DNA from: Nitrososphaerota archaeon
GTDB taxonomy: Archaea; Thermoproteota; Bathyarchaeia; Bathyarchaeales; Bathycorpusculaceae
Assembly (NCBI GenBank): GCA_031283385.1
Contig: JAITBW010000061.1
Location: 1 to 11,365, forward strand
Direction of reading: 5' to 3'
Length of the DNA: 11,365 nucleotides
In this document: positions 6,369 to 11,365 of the stretch, piece by piece
How the letters are laid out: every line of letters begins with the position of its first letter
How positions within the stretch are numbered: position 1 is the first letter of the stretch
The notes under the pieces: generated by a model
The model's input: the letters and a program-made list of their open reading frames with translations, nothing else
Databases searched by the model: none
Told to the model about the DNA's origin: nothing
Program-made: the position numbers and the translations under genes

Positions 6369-6404
6369 ATTTGTAGAGTGCTTATGTCGTCATTTAAAGT
6401 AATG

Positions 6405-6440
6405 TATAAATAACCTGTATCTCAACAGTAAATATGGAGG
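6405..6440 (+). promoter_or_regulatory. TATA box and Shine-Dalgarno site of the small exported protein gene
   Basis: TATAAATA at 6405-6412 is a near-ideal archaeal TATA box. Transcription would begin near 6432-6436, and GGAGG at 6436-6440 lies 9 nt before the ATG at 6450. This is the best-formed SD in the window, and it decides the start over the out-of-frame ATG at 6443. Confidence 0.65.
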
Positions 6441-6449
6441 TAATGATGT

Positions 6450-6878
6450 ATGAATAAGACAATCGTTAGTTTAGCGATAGTATGTATTGCGTTAGCAGTA
6501 TTTTCTGGATTTTGTGTAATGAATATTATAATTAGACAAGATATTATTGATATATCCAATTGTGATTCCGTAAAGAACAAAGAAATTCTCTATCAGCGTG
6601 CAGGTGATACTACTAAGTTTGTAGTTAACTGTAAGTATGCAGGATATATTTTCGTTCGTATAGACTCGTCTACAACTAGATACAATTACGCCAGTGTAAG
6701 CTACACCTCTAAAGCAGGTAACAGTGCACATATTGTAACATATAACCATCAGGAAAGTCTCTTCCAAGGCGACTATGCATGCTTCCCTGTATTACCAGGA
6801 GAGGTTACAGTACACGTAGGAAACAGCGAATGGTACAATGATGTAACACAAACAGTAACAATAGAATACTGGTACTAA
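6450..6878 (+). CDS. Small exported or membrane-anchored beta-rich protein, unknown function
   Basis: 142 residues. A hydrophobic helix at about 4-28 acts as signal peptide or anchor. The rest resembles a small beta-sandwich ectodomain: TTKFVVNCKYAGYIFVRIDSSTTRYNYASVSY, then a turn region, then FPVLPGEVTVHVGNSE and a final strand VTQTVTIEYWY. I recall similar proteins, with a 'FxVxYAGYLxVxxxSSTT ... FPVLPG ... VTITYYY' pattern, from archaeal genomes as uncharacterised secreted proteins. No search was made. Two ectodomain cysteines (38 and 61) and Cys111 could form a disulfide. The gene is monocistronic: it has its own strong TATA box and SD, and a T-rich hairpin terminator follows. The strong signals suggest high expression. 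A pilin- or S-layer-associated role cannot be excluded. Confidence 0.72.
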   Translation: MNKTIVSLAIVCIALAVFSGFCVMNIIIRQDIIDISNCDSVKNKEILYQRAGDTTKFVVNCKYAGYIFVRIDSSTTRYNYASVSYTSKAGNSAHIVTYNHQESLFQGDYACFPVLPGEVTVHVGNSEWYNDVTQTVTIEYWY

Positions 6879-6880
6879 CT

Positions 6881-6922
6881 TCTCTTCTTTTTTACATAAA
6901 AAACTAGATTTTTTTCTTATGT
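6881..6922 (+). terminator. T-rich terminator with stem
   Basis: It contains a pyrimidine-rich T6 stretch, then ACATAA (6894-6899) pairing with TTATGT (6917-6922), and further A/T pairs around a T7 run. It lies directly after the stop of the small exported protein gene and before ileS. Confidence 0.5.
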
Positions 6923-6991
6923 AGTTCTGTTAACTTTTTGCAAGATTTGGTTCATGTTACTATTTGTAGGATACACTCTGATTATTGTTAG

Positions 6992-9900
6992 ATGTATACG
7001 TTAGAATTAATTTTGTATAGTTTATTAGGCTCTTGTGTAATTTGTGGTGTGGTATGGGATATTAAAGTGACGTCTTCAACTGAGCAAAATGATTCTGATC
7101 AGGTGTTACCTACTAATTATACTCCTCTAGAGTTGGAAAGGCAAGTTCGTGAATATTGGGTTAAAAATTGTATTCGTGAAAAACTGGAGGCTTTACGTGA
7201 TTCTCCTACACTTAAGGGTAATCTTGGCTATGTTGAGGGTCCTCCTACGCTTAATGGCATTCCACATATTGGTCATGCCCGTGGGCGTATTATGAAAGAT
7301 ATACGGTATAGATGGAAGACCATGGAGGGTTATTATATGCCGTTTTGGGCCGGCTGGGACTGTCAGGGTCTGCCGGTAGAGTTAGAGGTGGAGAAGCTTT
7401 TAGGTGTGCGTAATAAGCGTGAAATGCTTGAACGTGTGGGTATGGAGCGTTTCATAGCTGAATGTAAAAAAGCCATTATGCGTTATCATGATATGTGGCT
7501 TACTGCTGATAGTTTACTTGGCATAGCTATTAATCAGGAAAAAGCGTATTGGACATATAAAGATGAGTACATAGAGCGTGAATGGCAAATTCTCAAGTGC
7601 GCCTGGGATCAAGGACTACTTGAAGAGGGTCATTATGTAGTTGCTTATTGCCCGGGATGTCAAACGAGCCTTAGCAGTGCTGAGGTGGGATATGAGGGTA
7701 GTTATAGAGAAGTAGATGACCCCTCTTTTTATTTTAAATTTAAACGCTCTAATGCGGAAAATGAGTATTTTCTTGTTTGGACAACTATGCCCTTTACAGT
7801 AGTTACTGACACAATGCTCGCAGTGCAGCCAAAGGCTCAATATGTTAAAGTTCAAGTTGACTCTGAGGTCTGGATAATGGTTAAAGACCGCGTTGAGCCT
7901 GTTATGGCAGAGCTGAAAATTGAAAAATATAACATTTTAGACACTGTTTCAGGTCTAAGCCTTGAAGGAGCAGCTTATGATTATCCTCTAAAAGATATAA
8001 TTCCTCAGCAAGCTGAAAATGAGACTAAACATGCTCTTGTTCATAAGGTTATATGTGAAGACTTTGTTGACGTAAACACCGCTACAGGCGTTGTTCACCT
8101 TTCACCGGGTAATGGCGAGGAAGATTTTTGGGCCGCAACACGTCGCGGAGTACCTATATATGCACCCTTTGATGATGATGTAAAATTTACTAAAGACGCA
8201 GGAGCATTTGCAGGCGTATTTGCAAGAGATGCTGACAGTATGGTTGTAGAGGAAATGCGCAACCGTAACGCTGTCGTTTCCCTAAAGAAAGTTAAACATG
8301 AGTATCCACATTGCTGGCGCAGTCGACATAGAATTGTATGGCTAGCCCGTAAAGAATACTTTTTACGAACAGACAAAATAAAAGACAAAGTCTTAAAAGC
8401 GTTTGAATCAGTCAACTTTTTCTATGACGAACCTAAAAACCGCTTTTTCGGCTTTCTAAATGAAGGCAAATCATGGTGCATAAGCAGAGAACGCATATGG
8501 GGCACCCCTTTGCCCATGTGGACATGCACAACATGCGGAAATAAACATCTTGTTGCAAACAAAAAAGAACTAATAAACCTCGCCCAAGAAGAAATCCCTG
8601 CAGATTTCGAATTACACAAACCATGGGTAGACAGAGTCACACTTAAATGCCCAAAATGCAACGGCACAATGAAAAGAGAAGATTACGTACTAGACACCTG
8701 GCACAACAGCGGCGCCTCACCATACGCAAGATTTAACGACACAGACGTAGACCAATTCATACCCGCCGCCTTCCTAACAGAGGGCATTGACCAAACACGA
8801 GGCTGGGCTAACTCTCTTCTCCTAGAACACGTCATACGCACAGGCAAAGCACAGGCACCATACCAAGCATTCCTATTCCAAGGCCTAACCCAAGACGCCA
8901 AAGGCCGAAAAATGAGCAAAAGCCTAGGCAACACCCTAGAAACCATAAAACTGCTCGAAAACACCAGCGCAGACCTCTGCCGCTACTACTTAATGCGCAA
9001 ATGCAGCCCCATAGACTTTATGAATTTCGACCTACAAGAACTCACACGCCGCAGCTACCAAGTACTATCAACACTATACCACTTAAGCCGCTTCTTCCTA
9101 CAAAACGCCCAATTCGACAAATACAACCCAACACAACACACACTAAACAACAACAGCAGCAGCGACAAACTAGAAGCCGCAGATAAATGGATGCTATCTA
9201 AACTACAAAACACCATAGAACAATACACACAAAACCTCGAAAAATGCGAATACAACACCGCACTAGCAACCCTAGACGACTTCGTAATAGAAACCCTAAG
9301 CCGCCTATACGTACCAATAATACGAAAAGACCTATGGACAGACGACCCCACCACATTAGACCGCCGCCAAACAATATACACACTCCTCCACCACACACTA
9401 AAAACAATAACTCTACTCTTCAACCCCATAACACCCTACCTAAGCGAAATGCTATACCAAAAAATCTACCGACAACTAGAACCAAACCTACCCGAAACAA
9501 TAAACCTAGAAAAATGGCCAACCACAAACAAAACACTACAAAACACCCCACTAGAAGAAGCATTCGACACCATGCTAAAAACCACATCCACCACATACGC
9601 AGCCCGACAACAAGGCAAACTCAAACGCCGCTGGCCCCTAAGCAAAGCCATAATAGTAGCACCACAAAAAAACCTCAACGCAATACAACAATTAGAAAAC
9701 ATATTCAAAGACCTAACCAACGTCAAAAACATAGAATACACCACCACAAAACCCGACTATATAGACACAGAAAACTGGATAACAACACAAGAAAACGAAA
9801 CCACCATATATCTCAGCAACCAACGAGACGAAAAACTATTAGGCGAAGGAATAATGCGCGATTTAGCACGCCGCATACAAGCACTCCGCAAAGAAATAGG

Positions 9901-10111
9901 TTACACACCAACAGACATTTTAAAAGAAGTAAACATAGCCGAACTCGACACTGAAACCATGCAATTACTAAACCCCTATCTTGAAGAAATGACCAGTCTA
10001 ATACGCACACAAAAAATATGCCTACACCACAAACCATCTGAAGACCAAAACACAAAATGGCACGAAGCAGAACTTGACGGCAAAAAAATCCACATAAACA
10101 TCCAACACTAA
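6992..10111 (+). CDS. ileS: Isoleucyl-tRNA synthetase, archaeal/eukaryotic type
   Basis: Cytoplasmic class I enzyme that charges tRNA-Ile and edits Val-tRNA-Ile. From ATG 6992 it has 1039 residues. HIGH is residues 92-95 (GIPHIGHARG) and KMSKS is 640-644 (GRKMSKSLGN). A YCPGCQTSLSSAEV knuckle precedes the CP1 editing domain, where the VWTTMPFTVVTDTM stretch (about 262-275) and GVVHLSPGNGEEDFW (about 366-380) hold the Thr-rich and Asp editing elements. A second zinc knuckle uses C512/C515 and C553/C556. DTWHNSGASPYARF and EGIDQTRGWANSLL complete the Rossmann core. The anticodon-binding helical domain and C-terminal extension follow. The first 25 residues (MYTLELILYSLLGSCVICGVV...) are hydrophobic and atypical, since family members begin close to LPTNYTPLELERQVREYW. 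GTG 7067 or GTG 7103 may therefore be the real start. Base composition flips from G/T-rich to A/C-rich about one third of the way into the gene. Confidence 0.96.
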   Translation: MYTLELILYSLLGSCVICGVVWDIKVTSSTEQNDSDQVLPTNYTPLELERQVREYWVKNCIREKLEALRDSPTLKGNLGYVEGPPTLNGIPHIGHARGRIMKDIRYRWKTMEGYYMPFWAGWDCQGLPVELEVEKLLGVRNKREMLERVGMERFIAECKKAIMRYHDMWLTADSLLGIAINQEKAYWTYKDEYIEREWQILKCAWDQGLLEEGHYVVAYCPGCQTSLSSAEVGYEGSYREVDDPSFYFKFKRSNAENEYFLVWTTMPFTVVTDTMLAVQPKAQYVKVQVDSEVWIMVKDRVEPVMAELKIEKYNILDTVSGLSLEGAAYDYPLKDIIPQQAENETKHALVHKVICEDFVDVNTATGVVHLSPGNGEEDFWAATRRGVPIYAPFDDDVKFTKDAGAFAGVFARDADSMVVEEMRNRNAVVSLKKVKHEYPHCWRSRHRIVWLARKEYFLRTDKIKDKVLKAFESVNFFYDEPKNRFFGFLNEGKSWCISRERIWGTPLPMWTCTTCGNKHLVANKKELINLAQEEIPADFELHKPWVDRVTLKCPKCNGTMKREDYVLDTWHNSGASPYARFNDTDVDQFIPAAFLTEGIDQTRGWANSLLLEHVIRTGKAQAPYQAFLFQGLTQDAKGRKMSKSLGNTLETIKLLENTSADLCRYYLMRKCSPIDFMNFDLQELTRRSYQVLSTLYHLSRFFLQNAQFDKYNPTQHTLNNNSSSDKLEAADKWMLSKLQNTIEQYTQNLEKCEYNTALATLDDFVIETLSRLYVPIIRKDLWTDDPTTLDRRQTIYTLLHHTLKTITLLFNPITPYLSEMLYQKIYRQLEPNLPETINLEKWPTTNKTLQNTPLEEAFDTMLKTTSTTYAARQQGKLKRRWPLSKAIIVAPQKNLNAIQQLENIFKDLTNVKNIEYTTTKPDYIDTENWITTQENETTIYLSNQRDEKLLGEGIMRDLARRIQALRKEIGYTPTDILKEVNIAELDTETMQLLNPYLEEMTSLIRTQKICLHHKPSEDQNTKWHEAELDGKKIHINIQH

Positions 10112-10112
10112 A

Positions 10113-10118
10113 TTTTTT
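10113..10118 (+). terminator. Oligo-T run after ileS
   Basis: A T6 run begins 2 nt after the TAA stop. It may act as a weak terminator, and read-through into the next gene 78 nt away is possible. Confidence 0.35.
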
Positions 10119-10148
10119 CAACAATATACACCCAATTTCTTCTAACAG

Positions 10149-10157
10149 TTTTATATC
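10149..10157 (+). promoter_or_regulatory. Probable TATA box of the DUF996-like gene
   Basis: TTTTATATC is centred about 37 nt before ATG 10190. A start site near 10178-10184 would leave a very short leader. Confidence 0.4.
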
Positions 10158-10164
10158 AGTATAG

Positions 10165-10181
10165 CCTCTATTTTTTAGAGG
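10165..10181 (+). promoter_or_regulatory. Hairpin that covers the Shine-Dalgarno site of the DUF996-like gene
   Basis: CCTCTA-TTTTT-TAGAGG is a perfect 6-bp stem with a 5-nt loop. Its right arm contains GAGG (10178-10181), the SD that lies 8 nt before ATG 10190. In any RNA that includes the left arm, for example read-through from ileS, ribosome access could be blocked. Confidence 0.4.
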
Positions 10182-10189
10182 AAAAAAAG

Positions 10190-10876
10190 ATGATTATAGA
10201 TTTACAGACAAGCAAAACGTTAGGCAGTATAGGTGCACTTTTACTATTTATCAGCATATTCACATTCGTAATACCAATACCCTACATTTTCACCATAATA
10301 TTTATCGTAGGCACCGCTCTGACACTAGTTAGCCTATATGGCTTAAGCGGCTACTATAACGAATCGACTATTTTCAAAAAAACCAGTATCGGCATAGCTG
10401 CCGGCATAATAGGCATAGCTTTAGCCGCCATAATCGCATACACCCTCATATTACCAAACATTATAGACATGATGCAACAAATATACCCCAGCTGGGACGG
10501 CAATATCAACACACTACCCGGCATAGCCGCTGACCCAAACATGTCCATAGACACAAGCCAAATTATCGAAAGCGCCACTGCCATGCTTACTAACACATTA
10601 ATCATGCTCGCAGTCCTATGCATTTTCACAATAATAGCAACATACTTTATCCGACAATCACTAAAACAACTCAGCGAAAAATCAAACATCGGCCTATTCG
10701 GAGCTGCTGGCACCGTAATGTTCATCGGCGGATTCCTAACATTACTAATAATCGGCTACTTCCTCATCTGGATAGCAACATTACTCTTAGCAATCGCATT
10801 CATCCAACTTAAACACCAACAACCAACAACAAACACATACACCACAGACCAACCGCCAACACCCACAACAACATAA
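10190..10876 (+). CDS. DUF996-like polytopic membrane protein
   Basis: 228 residues with about six hydrophobic segments: 12-29, 31-51, 65-88, 131-154, 167-186 and 187-205. The N-terminal TSKTLGSIGALLLFIS, the middle LYGLSGYYNESTIFKKTSIGIAAGIIGIALA, and the C-terminal SLKQLSEKSNIGLFGAAGTVMFIGG followed by GYFLIWIATLLLAIAFIQLK match the pattern I know for DUF996 membrane proteins of archaea. Their function is unknown. The extracytoplasmic loop at about 90-128 carries Tyr/Trp/Asp and is larger than the others. The tail (209-228) is a Gln/Pro/Thr-rich low-complexity stretch with no charged residue except one Asp. This fits the extreme A/C bias of the DNA there and may be a by-product of it. GAGG lies 8 nt upstream of the ATG. 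It sits between ileS and uvrB with no clear functional link to either. Confidence 0.78.
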   Translation: MIIDLQTSKTLGSIGALLLFISIFTFVIPIPYIFTIIFIVGTALTLVSLYGLSGYYNESTIFKKTSIGIAAGIIGIALAAIIAYTLILPNIIDMMQQIYPSWDGNINTLPGIAADPNMSIDTSQIIESATAMLTNTLIMLAVLCIFTIIATYFIRQSLKQLSEKSNIGLFGAAGTVMFIGGFLTLLIIGYFLIWIATLLLAIAFIQLKHQQPTTNTYTTDQPPTPTTT

Positions 10877-10884
10877 AACAATCC

Positions 10885-10910
10885 TTTTTTATATTCTAAA
10901 ACACTTTTTT
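10885..10910 (+). terminator. Paired T6 runs after the DUF996-like gene
   Basis: T runs at 10885-10890 and 10905-10910 follow the stop within 35 nt, as expected for archaeal T-tract termination. A 10-bp palindrome AACATATGTT (10916-10925) lies just beyond and could be an operator for the next gene. Confidence 0.4.
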
Positions 10911-10947
10911 ACATGAACATATGTTTAACGAATGTTTGGTAATTAAC

Positions 10948-10955
10948 TTTTTAAG
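10948..10955 (+). promoter_or_regulatory. Probable TATA box of uvrB
   Basis: TTTTTAAG is centred 25-26 nt before ATG 10977, with no SD between them. The geometry is that of a leaderless transcript. Confidence 0.45.
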
Positions 10956-10976
10956 TTTTGTTTGTACTGCTTTTTA

Positions 10977-11365
10977 ATGTTTAGGCGTAAGCACGGCATG
11001 CAGTTTGAGTTAGTTTCCCCATTCAGTATTTCATCTGGCCAAGAAGAAGCGGTTAATAAATTATTGGAGAAAAAAAAAAAAAAAGAACAACAGACACTTT
11101 TAGGTATCACAGGAAGCGGCAAAACATTTGTTATGGCAAACGTAATCAGCCGACTTCAGAAACCTACACTTATTATCGCACACAATAAAATTTTAGCGGC
11201 TCAACTATATGCTGAGCTAAAACAGTTCTTCCCAAACAACCGTGTAGAGTATTTCATCAGTTTTTATGATTACTATCAACCTGAGTCATATCTACCAGCA
11301 CAGGATATGTATATTGAAAAGGACTCAACAGTAAATGATCAGATAGAAAAAATGCGCATGCATGC
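10977..11365 (+). CDS. uvrB: Excinuclease ABC subunit UvrB, N-terminal part (cut by window edge)
   Basis: The frame is open from ATG 10977 to the right edge, giving 129 complete codons of a protein that is normally about 650-680 residues. UvrB is the damage-verifying ATPase of nucleotide-excision repair. It receives DNA from UvrA and then recruits UvrC. Visible hallmarks are [13 protein letters not shown] (the Q-motif-like start of helicase domain 1), Walker A GITGSGKT at about 43-50 followed by FVMANVI, motif Ia [23 protein letters not shown], and the damage-probing beta-hairpin region [28 protein letters not shown], with its conserved tyrosines, at about 90-117. A second in-frame ATG at 10998 could also start the protein. 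Codons 32-36 are five consecutive AAA within a 15-A tract. UvrABC occurs in some mesophilic archaea, probably acquired from bacteria. Confidence 0.95.
   Translation, partial: MFRRKHGMQFELVSPFSISSGQEEAVNKLLEKKKKKEQQTLLGITGSGKTFVMANVISRLQKPTLIIAHNKILAAQLYAELKQFFPNNRVEYFISFYDYYQPESYLPAQDMYIEKDSTVNDQIEKMRMH
11070..11084 (+). repeat. Homopolymer A15 inside uvrB
   Basis: Fifteen consecutive A encode five Lys between the [13 protein letters not shown] helix and [14 protein letters not shown]. The frame is intact across the run. The run falls at a loop where UvrB proteins vary in length. Confidence 0.85.

Noticed and set aside
9244..9954. 236-codon + strand frame within ileS
   Set aside because: It is dominated by Arg, His, Asn, Thr, Lys and Pro, as expected from an out-of-frame reading of very A/C-rich DNA. 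ileS motifs hold the other frame.
1..11365. tRNA genes or a CRISPR array
   Set aside because: I scanned the spacers by eye for cloverleaf elements (GGTTCRANYCC-like T arms) and for regularly spaced direct repeats, and saw none.

Overview
The window looks like chromosomal DNA from a mesophilic, AT-rich archaeon. The evidence is an archaeal-type PheRS alpha/beta pair, an archaeal/eukaryotic-type isoleucyl-tRNA synthetase with Zn knuckles, a DUF996-like membrane protein, and TATA boxes about 25-35 nt upstream of several genes. Gene starts mix apparently leaderless transcripts with Shine-Dalgarno (SD) leaders. UvrB, restricted to some mesophilic archaea, and several small anchored surface-type proteins fit Bathyarchaeia-like lineages, including gut forms. 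That lineage call is inference from memory of such genomes, not from a search.

Layout. 1-66: the first 22 codons of a minus-strand gene with an IS630/Tc1-like helix-turn-helix start. 67-364: AT-rich spacer. 365-547: tiny C2H2-type zinc-finger protein, probably leaderless. 548-816: spacer with short hairpins and a TATA box. 817-1711: a surface-protein gene broken by one clear and one probable -1 frameshift. 1824-5090 (minus): pheT and pheS, co-transcribed as pheS-pheT with the pheT ribosome-binding site inside the end of pheS. 5091-5443: divergent control region with two strong inverted-repeat systems. 5444-6324: two-gene operon of a small anchored extracytoplasmic protein and a membrane-bound winged-helix regulator. 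6450-6878: single small exported protein with a near-ideal promoter and SD. 6992-10111: ileS. 10190-10876: DUF996-like polytopic membrane protein. 10977 to the right edge: 5' part of uvrB.

How it fits together. pheST and ileS are housekeeping translation genes and uvrB is nucleotide-excision repair. The non-housekeeping content is membrane or surface biology. The most system-like part is the 5340-6324 module: a GTGTTC/GAACAC operator-like array directly upstream of a TATA box that drives an anchored partner plus a membrane-tethered DNA-binding protein. This would be a compact one-component sensor that may control itself.

A second, sequence-wide oddity is that the + strand alternates between G/T-rich and A/C-rich blocks. 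The flips fall inside pheT and inside ileS rather than at gene boundaries.
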